A stretch of DNA of 64,000 nt from Auanema rhodensis (GCA_964057225.1 OZ059896.1:18844501-18908500), one strand, 5' to 3'. Counted from the first letter of the stretch, positions 20,986-34,082 are shown. A program made the numbers and translations. Notes: generated by a model from the letters alone, not told the origin.

Positions 20986-21288
20986 TTATTTTTTGTTTCA
21001 AAAAAATCATTACCTGATAGTTTACATGTTTTATTCTGTATTATCTCATACAATTGAAAAAAATACTAGCAGTAAAACAAATGCAGTGATAATATTCTCG
21101 AGAATGTTCCTATACAGAGTGAGAAAAAATCAAAAATTTCCCGAAGGTTTTCTCATAAGGTACTAAAATAAAAGTATTATTTCATATTATTATTTTTTCA
21201 GACCTAGAATCGATAAAAAAATTAACTACATTTTAGTGAGTTACTGGGTTGGGTTATACAAATTGTCTAATTAGAATGCGATTTACAT

Positions 21289-21361
21289 GGCCTTGTGGCC
21301 TAATGGATAAGGCGTCGGACTTCGGATCCGAAGATTTTAGGTTCGAGTCCTGCCACGGTCG
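21289..21361 (+). tRNA. tRNA-Arg(TCG), copy P5 (variant)
   Basis: G49 to T and G68 to C create mismatches T49-C65 in the T stem and T5-C68 in the acceptor stem, so function is doubtful. Confidence 0.85.
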
Positions 21362-21665
21362 TTATTTTTTGTTTCAAAAAAATCATTACCTGATAGTTTA
21401 CATGTTTTATTCTGTATTATCTCATACAATTGAAAAAAATACTAGCAGTAAAACAAATACAGTGATAATATTCTCGAGAATGTTCCTATACAGAGTGAGA
21501 AAATATCAAAAATTCTCCGAAGGTTTTCTCATAAGGTACTAAAATAAAAAAATTATTTCATATTATTATTTTTCCAGACCTAGAATCGATAAAAAAAATC
21601 AACTACATTTCAGTGAGTTACTGGGTTGGGTTATACAAATTGTCTAATTTGAATGCGATTTACAT

Positions 21666-21738
21666 GGCCTTGTGGCCTAATGGATAAGGCGTCGGACTTC
21701 GGATCCGAAGATTGTAGGTTCGAGTCCTGCCAGGGTCG
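21666..21738 (+). tRNA. tRNA-Arg(TCG), copy P6
   Basis: Consensus gene. Confidence 0.95.
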
Positions 21739-22042
21739 TTATTTTTTGTTTTAAAAAAATCATTACCTGATAGTTTACATGTTTTATTCTGTATTATCTC
21801 ATACAATTGATAAAAATACTAGCAGTAAAACAAATGCAGTGATAATATTCTCGAGAATGTTCCTATACAGAGTGAGAAAATATCAAAAATTTCCCGAAGG
21901 TTTTCTCATAAGGTACTAAAATAAAAGTATTAATTCATATTATTATTTTTTCAGACCTAGAATCGATAAAAAAAATAAACTACATTTTAGTGAGTTACTG
22001 GGTTGGGTTATACAAATTGTCTAATTTGAATGCGATTTACAT

Positions 22043-22115
22043 GGCCTTGTGGCCTAATGGATAAGGCGTCGGACTTCGGATCCGAAGATTGTAGGTTCGA
22101 GTCCTGCCAGGGTCG
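22043..22115 (+). tRNA. tRNA-Arg(TCG), copy P7
   Basis: Consensus gene; starts the second six-unit repeat. Confidence 0.95.
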
Positions 22116-22419
22116 TTATTTTTTGTTTCAAAAAAATCATTACCTGATAGTTTACATGTTTTATTCTGTATTATCTCATACAATTGATAAAAATACTAGC
22201 AGTAAAACAAATGCAGTGATAATATTCTCGAGAATGTTCCTATACAGAGTGAGAAAATATCAAAAATTTCCCGAAGGTTTTCTCATAAGGTACTAAAATA
22301 AAAGTATTATTTCATATTATTATTTTTTCAGACCTAGAATCGATAAAAAAAATCAACTACATTTTAGTGAGTTACTGGATTGGGTTATACAAATTGTCTA
22401 ATTTGAATGCGATTTAGAT

Positions 22420-22492
22420 GGCCTTGTGGTCTAATGGATAAGGCGTCGGACTTCGGATCCGAAGATTGTAGGTTCGAGTCCTGCCAGGGTCG
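22420..22492 (+). tRNA. tRNA-Arg(TCG), copy P8
   Basis: T11 variant, matching P2. Confidence 0.94.
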
Positions 22493-22796
22493 TTATTTTT
22501 TGTTTTAAAAAAATCATTACCTGATAGTTTACATGTGTTATTCTGTATTATCTCAAACAATTGAAAAAAATACTAGCAATAAAACAAATGCAGTGATAAT
22601 ATTCTCGAAAATGTTCCTATTCAGAGTGAGAAAACATCAAAAATTTCCCGAAGGTTTTCTCATAAGGTACTAAAATAAAAGTATTATTTCATATTATTAT
22701 TTTTTCAGACCTAGAATCGATAAAAAAAATCAACTACATTTTAGTGAGTTACTGGATTGGGTTATACAAATTGTCTAATTTGAATGCGATTTAGAT

Positions 22797-22869
22797 GGCC
22801 TTGTGGTCTAATGGATAAGGCGTCGGACTTCGGATCCGAAGATTGTAGGTTCGAGTCCTGCCAGGGTCG
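22797..22869 (+). tRNA. tRNA-Arg(TCG), copy P9
   Basis: T11 variant, matching P3. Confidence 0.94.
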
Positions 22870-23173
22870 TTATTTTTTGTTTTAAAAAAATCATTACCTG
22901 ATAGTTTACATGTGTTATTCTGTATTATCTCAAACAATTGAAAAAAATACTAGCAATAAAACAAATGCAGTGATAATATTCTCGAAAATGTTTCTATTCA
23001 GAGTGAGAAAACATCAAAAATTTCCCGAAGGTTTTCTCATAAGGTACTAAAATAAAAGTATTATTTCATATTATTATTTTTTCAGACCTAGAATCGATAA
23101 AAAAAATCTACTACTTTTTAGTGAGTTACTGGGTTGGGTTATACAAATTGTCTAATTTGAATGCGATTTACAT

Positions 23174-23246
23174 GGCCTTGTGGCCTAATGGATAAGGCGT
23201 TGGACTTCGGATCCGAAGATTGTAGGTTCGAGTCCTGCCAGGGTCG
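23174..23246 (+). tRNA. tRNA-Arg(TCG), copy P10
   Basis: C28 to T in the anticodon stem, giving a U-G pair. Confidence 0.93.
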
Positions 23247-23550
23247 TTATTTTTTGTTTCAAAAAAATCATTACCTGATAGTTTACATGTTTTATTCTGT
23301 ATTATCTCATACAATTGAAAAAAATACTAGCAGTAAAACAAATGCAGTGATAATATTCTCGAGAATGTTCCTATACAGAGTGAGAAAATATCAAAAATTT
23401 CCCGAAGGTTTTCTCATAAGGTACTAAAATAAAAGTATTATTTCATATTATTATTTTTTCAGACCTAGAATCGATAAAAAAAATCAACTACATTTTAGTG
23501 AGTTACTGCATTGGGTTATACAAATTGTCTAATTAGAATGCGATTTACAT

Positions 23551-23623
23551 GGCCTTGTGGCCTAATGGATAAGGCGTCGGACTTCGGATCCGAAGATTTT
23601 AGGTTCGAGTCCTGCCACGGTCG
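23551..23623 (+). tRNA. tRNA-Arg(TCG), copy P11 (variant)
   Basis: T49 and C68 mismatch variant, matching P5. Confidence 0.85.
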
Positions 23624-23927
23624 TTATTTTTTGTTTCAAAAAAATCATTACCTGATAGTTTACATGTTTTATTCTGTATTATCTCATACAATTGAAAAAA
23701 ATACTAGCAGTAAAACAAATGCAGTGATAATATTCTCGAGAATGTTCCTATACAGAGTGAGAAAATATCAAAAATTCTCCGAAGGTTTTCTCATAAGGTA
23801 CTAAAATAAAAAAATTATTTCATATTATTATTTTTCCAGACCTAGAATCGATAAAAAAAATCAACTACATTTCAGTGAGTTACTGGGTTGGGTTATACAA
23901 ATTGTCTAATTTGGATGCGATTTACAT

Positions 23928-24000
23928 GGCCTTGTGGCCTAATGGATAAGGCGTCGGACTTCGGATCCGAAGATTGTAGGTTCGAGTCCTGCCAGGGTCG
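23928..24000 (+). tRNA. tRNA-Arg(TCG), copy P12
   Basis: Consensus gene; 5' flank TTGGATGCG. Confidence 0.95.
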
Positions 24001-24304
24001 TTATTTTTTGTTTTAAAAAAATCATTACCTGATAGTTTACATGTTTTATTCTGTATTATCTCATACAATTGGAAAAAATACTAGCAGTAAAACAAATGCA
24101 GTGATAATATTCTCGAGAATGTTCCTATTCAGAGTGCGAAAGTATCAAAAATTTCCCGAAGGTTTTCTCATAAGGTATTAAAATAAAAGTATTATTTCAT
24201 ATTATTATTTTTCCAGACCTAGAATAGATAAAAAAAATTAACTACATTTTAGTGAGTTACTGGGTTGGGTTATACAAATTGTCTAATTTGAATGCGATTT
24301 ACAT

Positions 24305-24377
24305 GGCCTTGTGGCCTAATGGATAAGGCGTCGGACTTCGGATCCGAAGATTGTAGGTTCGAGTCCTGCCAGGGTCG
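24305..24377 (+). tRNA. tRNA-Arg(TCG), copy P13
   Basis: Consensus gene. Confidence 0.95.
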
Positions 24378-24681
24378 TTATTTTTTGTTTCAAAAAAATG
24401 ATTACCTGATAGTTTACATGTTTTATTCTGTATTATCTCATACAATTGAAAAAAATACTAGCAGTAAAACAAATGCAGTGATAATATTCTCGAGAATGTT
24501 CCTATACAGAGTGAGAAAATATCAAAAATTCTCCGAAGGTTTTCTCATAAGGTACTAAAATAAAAAAATTATTTCATATTATTATTTTTCCAGACCTAGA
24601 ATCGATAAAAAAAATCAACTACATTTCAGTGAGTTACTGGGTTGGGTTATACAAATTGTCTAATTTGAATGCGATTTACAT

Positions 24682-24754
24682 GGCCTTGTGGCCTAATGGA
24701 TAAGGCGTCGGACTTCGGATCCGAAGATTGTAGGTTCGAGTCCTGCCAGGGTCG
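24682..24754 (+). tRNA. tRNA-Arg(TCG), copy P14
   Basis: Consensus gene. Confidence 0.95.
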
Positions 24755-25058
24755 TTATTTTTTGTTTTAAAAAAATCATTACCTGATAGTTTACATGTTT
24801 TATTCTGTATTATCTCATACAATTGAAAAAAATACTAGCAGTAAAACAAATGCAGTGATAATATTCTCGAGAATGTTCCTATTCAGAGTGCGAAAGTATC
24901 AAAAATTTCCCGAAGGTTTTCTCATAAGGTATTAAAATAAAAGTATTATTTCATATTATTATTTTTCCAGACCTAGAATCGATAAAAAAAATTAACTACA
25001 TTTTAGTGAGTTACTGGGTTGGGTTATACAAATTGTCTAATTTGAATGCGATTTACAT

Positions 25059-25131
25059 GGCCTTGTGGCCTAATGGATAAGGCGTCGGACTTCGGATCCG
25101 AAGATTGTAGGTTCGAGTCCTGCCAGGGTCG
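25059..25131 (+). tRNA. tRNA-Arg(TCG), copy P15
   Basis: Consensus gene. Confidence 0.95.
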
Positions 25132-25435
25132 TTATTTTTTGTTTAAAAAAAATCATTACCTGATAGTTTACATGTTTTATTCTGTATTATCTCATACAAT
25201 TGAAAAAAATACTAGCAGTAAAACAAATGCAGTGATAATATTCTCGAAAATGTTCCTATTCAGAGTGCGAAAGTATCAAAAATTTCCCGAAGGTTTTCTC
25301 ATAAGGTACTAAAATAAAAGTATTATTTCATATTATTATTTTTTCAGACCTAGAATCGATAAAAAAAATTAACTACATTTCAGTGAGTTACTGGGTTGGG
25401 TTATACAAATTGTCTAATTTGAATGCGATTTACAT

Positions 25436-25508
25436 GGCCTTGTGGCCTAATGGATAAGGCGTCGGACTTCGGATCCGAAGATTGTAGGTTCGAGTCCTGC
25501 CAGGGTCG
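25436..25508 (+). tRNA. tRNA-Arg(TCG), copy P16
   Basis: Consensus gene. Confidence 0.95.
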
Positions 25509-25812
25509 TTATTTTTTGTTTCAAAAAAATGATTACCTGATAGTTTACATGTTTTATTCTGTATTATCTCATACAATTGAAAAAAATACTAGCAGTAAAA
25601 CAAATGCAGTGATAATATTCTCGAGAATGTTCCTATACAGAGTGAGAAAATATCAAAAATTCTCCGAAGGTTTTCTCATAAGGTACTAAAATAAAAAAAT
25701 TATTTCATATTATTATTTTTCCAGACCTAGAATCGATAAAAAAAATCAACTACATTTCAGTGAGTTACTGGGTTGGGTTATACAAATTGTCTAATTTGAA
25801 TGCGATTTACAT

Positions 25813-25885
25813 GGCCTTGTGGCCTAATGGATAAGGCGTCGGACTTCGGATCCGAAGATTGTAGGTTCGAGTCCTGCCAGGGTCG
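25813..25885 (+). tRNA. tRNA-Arg(TCG), copy P17
   Basis: Consensus gene. Confidence 0.95.
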
Positions 25886-26189
25886 TTATTTTTTGTTTCA
25901 AAAAAATGATTACCTGATAGTTTACATGTTTTATTCTGTATTATCTCATACAATTGAAAAAAATACTAGCAGTAAAACAAATGCAGTGATAATATTCTCG
26001 AGAATGTTCCTATACAGAGTGAGAAAATATCAAAAATTCTCCGAAGGTTTTCTCATAAGGTACTAAAATAAAAAAATTATTTCATATTATTATTTTTCCA
26101 GACCTAGAATCGATAAAAAAAATCAACTACATTTCAGTGAGTTACTGGGTTGGGTTATACAAATTGTCTAATTTGAATGCGATTTACAT

Positions 26190-26262
26190 GGCCTTGTGGC
26201 CTAATGGATAAGGCGTCGGACTTCGGATCCGAAGATTGTAGGTTCGAGTCCTGCCAGGGTCG
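26190..26262 (+). tRNA. tRNA-Arg(TCG), copy P18
   Basis: Consensus gene. Confidence 0.95.
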
Positions 26263-26566
26263 TTATTTTTTGTTTTAAAAAAATCATTACCTGATAGTTT
26301 ACATGTTTTATTCTGTATTATCTCATACAATTGAAAAAAATACTAGCAGTAAAACAAATGCAGTGATAATATTCTCGAGAATGTTCCTATTCAGAGTGCG
26401 AAAGTATCAAAAATTTCCCGAAGGTTTTCTCATAAGGTATTAAAATAAAAGTATTATTTCATATTATTATTTTTCCAGACCTAGAATCGATAAAAAAAAT
26501 TAACTACATTTCAGTGAGTTACTGGGTTGGGTTATACAAATTGTCTAATTTGAATGCGATTTACAT

Positions 26567-26639
26567 GGCCTTGTGGCCTAATGGATAAGGCGTCGGACTT
26601 CGGATCCGAAGATTGTAGGTTCGAGTCCTGCCAGGGTCG
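26567..26639 (+). tRNA. tRNA-Arg(TCG), copy P19
   Basis: Consensus gene. Confidence 0.95.
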
Positions 26640-26943
26640 TTATTTTTTGTTTCAAAAAAATGATTACCTGATAGTTTACATGTTTTATTCTGTATTATCT
26701 CATACAATTGAAAAAAATACTAGCAGTAAAACAAATGCAGTGATAATATTCTCGAGAATGTTCCTATACAGAGTGAGAAAATATCAAAAATTCTCCGAAG
26801 GTTTTCTCATAAGGTACTAAAATAAAAAAATTATTTCATATTATTATTTTTCCAGACCTAGAATCGATAAAAAAAATCAACTACATTTCAGTGAGTTACT
26901 GGGTTGGGTTATACAAATTGTCTAATTTGAATGCGATTTACAT

Positions 26944-27016
26944 GGCCTTGTGGCCTAATGGATAAGGCGTCGGACTTCGGATCCGAAGATTGTAGGTTCG
27001 AGTCCTGCCAGGGTCG
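26944..27016 (+). tRNA. tRNA-Arg(TCG), copy P20
   Basis: Consensus gene; the following spacer lacks 19 bp. Confidence 0.95.
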
Positions 27017-27301
27017 TTATTTTTTGTTTTAAAAAAATCATTACCTGATAGTTTACATGTTTTATTCTGTATTATCTCATACAATTGAAAAAAATGCAGT
27101 GATAATATTCTCGAGAATGTTCCTATACAGAGTGAGAAAATATCAAAAATTTCCCGAAGGTTTTCTCATAAGGTACTAAAATAAAAGTATTATTCCATAT
27201 TATTATTTTTTCAGACCTAGAATCGATAAAAAAATTAACTACATTTTAGTGAGTTACTGGGTTGGGTTATACAAATTGTCTAATTTGATTGCGATTTACA
27301 T

Positions 27302-27374
27302 GGCCTTGTGGCCTAATGGATAAGGCGTCGGACTTCGGATCCGAAGATTGTAGGTTCGAGTCCTGCCAGGGTCG
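27302..27374 (+). tRNA. tRNA-Arg(TCG), copy P21
   Basis: Consensus gene. Confidence 0.95.
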
Positions 27375-27678
27375 TTATTTTTTGTTTCAAAAAAATCATT
27401 ACCTGATAGTTTACATGTTTTATTCTGTATTATCTCATACAATTGAAAAAAATACTAGCAGTAAAACAAATGCAGTGATAATATTCTCGAGAATGTTCCT
27501 ATACAGAGTGAGAAAATATCAAAAATTTCCCGAAGGTTTTCTCATAAGGTACTAAAATAAAAGTATTAATTCATATTATTATTTTTTCAGACCTAGAATC
27601 GATAAAAAAAATAAACTACATTTTAGTGAGTTACTGGGTTGGGTTATACAAATTGTCTAATTTGAATGCGATTTACAT

Positions 27679-27751
27679 GGCCTTGTGGCCTAATGGATAA
27701 GGCGTCGGACTTCGGATCCGAAGATTGTAGGTTCGAGTCCTGCCAGGGTCG
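27679..27751 (+). tRNA. tRNA-Arg(TCG), copy P22
   Basis: Consensus gene. Confidence 0.95.
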
Positions 27752-28055
27752 TTATTTTTTGTTTCAAAAAAATGATTACCTGATAGTTTACATGTTTTAT
27801 TCTGTATTATCTCATACAATTGAAAAAAATACTAGCAGTAAAACAAATGCAGTGATAATATTCTCGAGAATGTTCCTATACAGAGTGAGAAAATATCAAA
27901 AATTCTCCGAAGGTTTTCTCATAAGGTACTAAAATAAAAAAATTATTTCATATTATTATTTTTCCAGACCTAGAATCGATAAAAAAAATCAACTACATTT
28001 CAGTGAGTTACTGGGTTGGGTTATACAAATTGTCTAATTTGAATGCGATTTACAT

Positions 28056-28128
28056 GGCCTTGTGGCCTAATGGATAAGGCGTCGGACTTCGGATCCGAAG
28101 ATTGTAGGTTCGAGTCCTGCCAGGGTCG
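28056..28128 (+). tRNA. tRNA-Arg(TCG), copy P23
   Basis: Consensus gene. Confidence 0.95.
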
Positions 28129-28432
28129 TTATTTTTTGTTTTAAAAAAATCATTACCTGATAGTTTACATGTTTTATTCTGTATTATCTCATACAATTGA
28201 AAAAAATACTAGCAGTAAAACAAATGCAGTGATAATATTCTCGAGAATGTTCCTATTCAGAGTGCGAAAGTATCAAAAATTTCCCGAAGGTTTTCTCATA
28301 AGGTATTAAAATAAAAGTATTATTTCATATTATTATTTTTCCAGACCTAGAATCGATAAAAAAAATTAACTACATTTTAGTGAGTTACTGGGTTGGGTTA
28401 TACAAATTGTCTAATTTGAATGCGATTTACAT

Positions 28433-28505
28433 GGCCTTGTGGCCTAATGGATAAGGCGTCGGACTTCGGATCCGAAGATTGTAGGTTCGAGTCCTGCCAG
28501 GGTCG
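28433..28505 (+). tRNA. tRNA-Arg(TCG), copy P24
   Basis: Consensus gene. Confidence 0.95.
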
Positions 28506-28809
28506 TTATTTTTTGTTTTAAAAAAATCATTACCTGATAGTTTACATGTTTTATTCTGTATTATCTCATACAATTGAAAAAAATACTAGCAGTAAAACAA
28601 ATGCAGTGATAATATTCTCGAAAATGTTCCTATTCAGAGTGCGAAAGTATCAAAAATTTCCCGAAGGTTTTCTCATAAGGTACTAAAATAAAAGTATTAT
28701 TTCATATTATTATTTTTTCAGACCTAGAATCGATAAAAAAAATCAACTACATTTCAGTGAGTTACTGGGTTGGGTTATACAAATTGTCTAATTTGAATGC
28801 GATTTACAT

Positions 28810-28882
28810 GGCCTTGTGGCCTAATGGATAAGGCGTCGGACTTCGGATCCGAAGATTGTAGGTTCGAGTCCTGCCAGGGTCG
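28810..28882 (+). tRNA. tRNA-Arg(TCG), copy P25
   Basis: Consensus gene. Confidence 0.95.
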
Positions 28883-29186
28883 TTATTTTTTGTTTCAAAA
28901 AAATGATTACCTGATAGTTTACATGTTTTATTCTGTATTATCTCATACAATTGAAAAAAATACTAGCACTAAAACAAATGCAGTGATAATATTCTCGAGA
29001 ATGTTCCTATACAGAGTGAGAAAATATCAAAAATTCTCCGAAGGTTTTCTCATAAGGTACTAAAATAAAAAAATTATTTCATATTATTATTTTTCCAGAC
29101 CTAGAATCGATAAAAAAAATCAACTACATTTCAGTGAGTTACTGGGTTGGGTTATACAAATTGTCTAATTTGAATGCGATTTACAT

Positions 29187-29259
29187 GGCCTTGTGGCCTA
29201 ATGGATAAGGCGTCGGACTTCGGATCCGAAGATTGTAGGTTCGAGTCCTGCCAGGGTCG
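29187..29259 (+). tRNA. tRNA-Arg(TCG), copy P26
   Basis: Consensus gene. Confidence 0.95.
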
Positions 29260-29563
29260 TTATTTTTTGTTTTAAAAAAATCATTACCTGATAGTTTACA
29301 TGTTTTATTCTGTATTATCTCATACAATTGAAAAAAATACTAGCAGTAAAACAAATGCAGTGATAATATTCTCGATAATGTTCCTATTCAGAGTGCGAAA
29401 GTATCAAAAATTTCCCGAAGGTTTTCTCATAAGGTATTAAAATAAAAGTATTATTTCATATTATTATTTTTCCAGACCTAGAATCGATAAAAAAAATTAA
29501 CTACATTTTAGTGAGTTACTGGGTTGGGTTATACAAATTGTCTAATTTGAATGCGATTTACAT

Positions 29564-29636
29564 GGCCTTGTGGCCTAATGGATAAGGCGTCGGACTTCGG
29601 ATCCGAAGATTGTAGGTTCGAGTCCTGCCAGGGTCG
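29564..29636 (+). tRNA. tRNA-Arg(TCG), copy P27
   Basis: Consensus gene. Confidence 0.95.
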
Positions 29637-29940
29637 TTATTTTTTGTTTTAAAAAAATCATTACCTGATAGTTTACATGTTTTATTCTGTATTATCTCAT
29701 ACAATTGAAAAAAATACTAGCAGTAAAACAAATGCAGTGATAATATTCTCGATAATGTTCCTATTCAGAGTGCGAAAGTATCAAAAATTTCCCGAAGGTT
29801 TTCTCATAAGGTATTAAAATAAAAGTATTATTTCATATTATTATTTTTCCAGACCTAGAATCGATAAAAAAAATTAACTACATTTTAGTGAGTTACTGGG
29901 TTGGGTTATACAAATTGTCTAATTTGAATGCGATTTACAT

Positions 29941-30013
29941 GGCCTTGTGGCCTAATGGATAAGGCGTCGGACTTCGGATCCGAAGATTGTAGGTTCGAGT
30001 CCTGCCAGGGTCG
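29941..30013 (+). tRNA. tRNA-Arg(TCG), copy P28
   Basis: Consensus gene. Confidence 0.95.
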
Positions 30014-30316
30014 TTATTTTTTGTTTAAAAAAAATCATTACCTGATAGTTTACATGTTTTATTCTGTATTATCTCATACAATTGAAAAAATACTAGCAGT
30101 AAAACAAATGCAGTGATAATATTCTCGAGAATGTTCCTATTCAGAGTGAGAAAATTTCAAAAATTTCCCGAAGGTTTTCTCATAAGGTACTAAAATAAAA
30201 GTATTATTTCATATTATTATTTTTTCAGACCTAGAATCGATAAAAAAAATCAACTACATTTTAGTGAGTTACTGGGTTGGGTTATACAAATTGTCTAATT
30301 AGAATGCGATTTACAT

Positions 30317-30389
30317 GGCCTTGTGGCCTAATGGATAAGGCGTCGGACTTCGGATCCGAAGATTGTAGGTTCGAGTCCTGCCAGGGTCG
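30317..30389 (+). tRNA. tRNA-Arg(TCG), copy P29
   Basis: Consensus gene. Confidence 0.95.
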
Positions 30390-30692
30390 TTATTTTTTGT
30401 TTTAAAAAAATCATTACCTGATAGTTTACATGTTTTATTCTGTATTATCTCATACAATTGAAAAAATACTAGCAGTAAAACAAATGCAGTGATAATATTC
30501 TCGAGAATGTTCCTATTCAGAGTGCGAAAGTATCAAAAATTTCCCGAAGGTTTTCTCATAAGGTATTAAAATAAAAGTATTATTTCATATTATTATTTTT
30601 CCAGACCTAGAATCGATAAAAAAAATTAACTACATTTTAGTGAGTTACTGGGTTGGGTTATACAAATTGTCTAATTTGAATGCGATTTACAT

Positions 30693-30765
30693 GGCCTTGT
30701 GGCCTAATGGATAAGGCGTCGGACTTCGGATCCGAAGATTTTAGGTTCGAGTCCTGCCACGGTCG
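30693..30765 (+). tRNA. tRNA-Arg(TCG), copy P30 (variant)
   Basis: T49 and C68 mismatches, and the terminator is shortened to T4. Confidence 0.83.
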
Positions 30766-31067
30766 TTATTTTGTTTCAAAAAAATCATTACCTGATAGTT
30801 TACATGTTTTATTCTGTATTATCTCATACAATTGAAAAAAATACTAGCAGTAAAACAAATGCAGTGATAATATTCTCGAGAATGTTCCTATACAGAGTGA
30901 GAAAATATCAAAAATTCTCCGAAGGTTTTCTCATAAGGTACTAAAATAAAAAAATTATTTCATATTATTATTTTTCCAGACCTAGAATCGATAAAAAAAA
31001 TTAACTACATTTTAGTGAGTTACTGGGTTGGGTTATACAAATTGTCTAATTTGAATGCGATTTACAT

Positions 31068-31140
31068 GGCCTTGTGGCCTAATGGATAAGGCGTCGGACT
31101 TCGGATCCGAAGATTGTAGGTTCGAGTCCTGCCAGGGTCG
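31068..31140 (+). tRNA. tRNA-Arg(TCG), copy P31
   Basis: Consensus gene. Confidence 0.95.
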
Positions 31141-31444
31141 TTATTTTTTGTTTTAAAAAAATCATTACCTGATAGTTTACATGTTTTATTCTGTATTATC
31201 TCATACAATTGAAAAAAATACTAGCAGTAAAACAAATGCAGTGATAATATTCTCGATAATGTTCCTATTCAGAGTGCGAAAGTATCAAAAATTTCCCGAA
31301 GGTTTTCTCATAAGGTATTAAAATAAAAGTATTATTTCATATTATTATTTTTCCAGACCTAGAATCGATAAAAAAAATTAACTACATTTTAGTGAGTTAC
31401 TGGGTTGGGTTATACAAATTGTCTAATTTGAATGCGATTTACAT

Positions 31445-31517
31445 GGCCTTGTGGCCTAATGGATAAGGCGTCGGACTTCGGATCCGAAGATTGTAGGTTC
31501 GAGTCCTGCCAGGGTCG
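31445..31517 (+). tRNA. tRNA-Arg(TCG), copy P32
   Basis: Consensus gene. Confidence 0.95.
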
Positions 31518-31820
31518 TTATTTTTTGTTTAAAAAAAATCATTACCTGATAGTTTACATGTTTTATTCTGTATTATCTCATACAATTGAAAAAATACTAG
31601 CAGTAAAACAAATGCAGTGATAATATTCTCGAGAATGTTCCTATTCAGAGTGAGAAAATTTCAAAAATTTCCCGAAGGTTTTCTCATAAGGTACTAAAAT
31701 AAAAGTATTATTTCATATTATTATTTTTTCAGACCTAGAATCGATAAAAAAAATCAACTACATTTTAGTGAGTTACTGGGTTGGGTTATACAAATTGTCT
31801 AATTAGAATGCGATTTACAT

Positions 31821-31893
31821 GGCCTTGTGGCCTAATGGATAAGGCGTCGGACTTCGGATCCGAAGATTGTAGGTTCGAGTCCTGCCAGGGTCG
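31821..31893 (+). tRNA. tRNA-Arg(TCG), copy P33
   Basis: Consensus gene. Confidence 0.95.
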
Positions 31894-32197
31894 TTATTTT
31901 TTGTTTTAAAAAAATCATTACCTGATAGTTTACATGTTTTATTCTGTATTATCTCATACAATTGAAAAAAATACTAGCAGTAAAACAAATGCAGTGATAA
32001 TATTCTCGAGAATGTTCCTATTCAGAGTGCGAAAGTATCAAAAATTTCCCGAAGGTTTTCTCATAAGGTATTAAAATAAAAGTATTATTTCATATTATTA
32101 TTTTTCCAGACCTAGAATCGATAAAAAAAATTAACTACATTTTAGTGAGTTACTGGGTTGGGTTATACAAATTGTCTAATTTGAATGCGATTTACAT

Positions 32198-32270
32198 GGC
32201 CTTGTGGCCTAATGGATAAGGCGTCGGACTTCGGATCCGAAGATTGTAGGTTCGAGTCCTGCCAGGGTCG
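32198..32270 (+). tRNA. tRNA-Arg(TCG), copy P34
   Basis: Consensus gene. Confidence 0.95.
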
Positions 32271-32574
32271 TTATTTTTTGTTTCAAAAAAATCATTACCT
32301 GATAGTTTACATGTTTTATTCTGTATTATCTCATACAATTGAAAAAAATACTAGCAGTAAAACAAATGCAGTGATAATATTCTCGAAAATGTTCCTATTC
32401 AGAGTGCGAAAGTATCAAAAATTTCCCGAAGGTTTTCTCATAAGGTACTAAAATAAAAGTATTATTTCATATTATTATTTTTTCAGACCTAGAATCGATA
32501 AAAAAAATCAACTACATTTCAGTGAGTTACTGGGTTGGGTTATACAAATTGTCTAATTTGAATGCGATTTACAT

Positions 32575-32647
32575 GGCCTTGTGGCCTAATGGATAAGGCG
32601 TCGGACTTCGGATCCGAAGATTGTAGGTTCGAGTCCTGCCAGGGTCG
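32575..32647 (+). tRNA. tRNA-Arg(TCG), copy P35
   Basis: Consensus gene. Confidence 0.95.
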
Positions 32648-32951
32648 TTATTTTTTGTTTCAAAAAAATCATTACCTGATAGTTTACATGTTTTATTCTG
32701 TATTATCTCATACAATTGAAAAAAATACTAGCAGTAAAACAAATGCAGTGATAATATTCTCGAGAATGTTCCTATTCAGAGTGCGAAAGTATCAAAAATT
32801 TCCCGAAGGTTTTCTCATAAGGTATTAAAATAAAAGTATTATTTCATATTATTATTTTTCCAGACCTAGAATCGATAAAAAAAATTAACTACATTTTAGT
32901 GAGTTACTGGGTTGGGTTATACAAATTGTCTAATTTGAATGCGATTTACAT

Positions 32952-33024
32952 GGCCTTGTGGCCTAATGGATAAGGCGTCGGACTTCGGATCCGAAGATTG
33001 TAGGTTCGAGTCCTGCCAGGGTCG
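32952..33024 (+). tRNA. tRNA-Arg(TCG), copy P36
   Basis: Consensus gene. Confidence 0.95.
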
Positions 33025-33328
33025 TTATTTTTTGTTTCAAAAAAATCATTACCTGATAGTTTACATGTTTTATTCTGTATTATCTCATACAATTGAAAAA
33101 AATACTAGCAGTAAAACAAATGCAGTGATAATATTCTCGAAAATGTTCCTATTCAGAGTGCGAAAGTATCAAAAATTTCCCGAAGGTTTTCTCATAAGGT
33201 ACTAAAATAAAAGTATTATTTCATATTATTATTTTTTCAGACCTAGAATCGATAAAAAAAATCAACTACATTTCAGTGAGTTACTGGGTTGGGTTATACA
33301 AATTGTCTAATTTGAATGCGATTTACAT

Positions 33329-33401
33329 GGCCTTGTGGCCTAATGGATAAGGCGTCGGACTTCGGATCCGAAGATTGTAGGTTCGAGTCCTGCCAGGGTC
33401 G
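33329..33401 (+). tRNA. tRNA-Arg(TCG), copy P37
   Basis: Consensus gene. Confidence 0.95.
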
Positions 33402-33705
33402 TTATTTTTTGTTTCAAAAAAATCATTACCTGATAGTTTACATGTTTTATTCTGTATTATCTCATACAATTGAAAAAAATACTAGCAGTAAAACAAATGC
33501 AGTGATAATATTCTCGAGAATGTTCCTATTCAGAGTGCGAAAGTATCAAAAATTTCCCGAAGGTTTTCTCATAAGGTATTAAAATAAAAGTATTATTTCA
33601 TATTATTATTTTTCCAGACCTAGAATCGATAAAAAAAATTAACTACATTTTAGTGAGTTACTGGGTTGGGTTATACAAATTGTCTAATTTGAATGTGATT
33701 TACAT

Positions 33706-33778
33706 GGCCTTGTGGCCTAATGGATAAGGCGTCGGACTTCGGATCCGAAGATTGTAGGTTCGAGTCCTGCCAGGGTCG
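33706..33778 (+). tRNA. tRNA-Arg(TCG), copy P38
   Basis: Consensus gene; 5' flank AATGTGATTT. Confidence 0.95.
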
Positions 33779-34082
33779 TTATTTTTTGTTTAAAAAAAAT
33801 CATTACCTGATAGTTTACATGTTTTATTCTGTATTATCTCATACAATTGAAAAAAATACTAGCAGTAAAACAAATGCAGTGATAATATTCTCCAGAATGT
33901 TCCTATTCAGAGTGCGAAAGTATCAAAAATTTCCCGAAGGTTTTCTCATAAGGTATTAAAATAAAAGTATTATTTCATATTATTATTTTTCCAGACCTAG
34001 AATCGATAAAAAAAATTAACTACATTTTAGTGAGTTACTGGGTTGGGTTATACAAATTGTCTAATTTGAATGCGATTTACAT

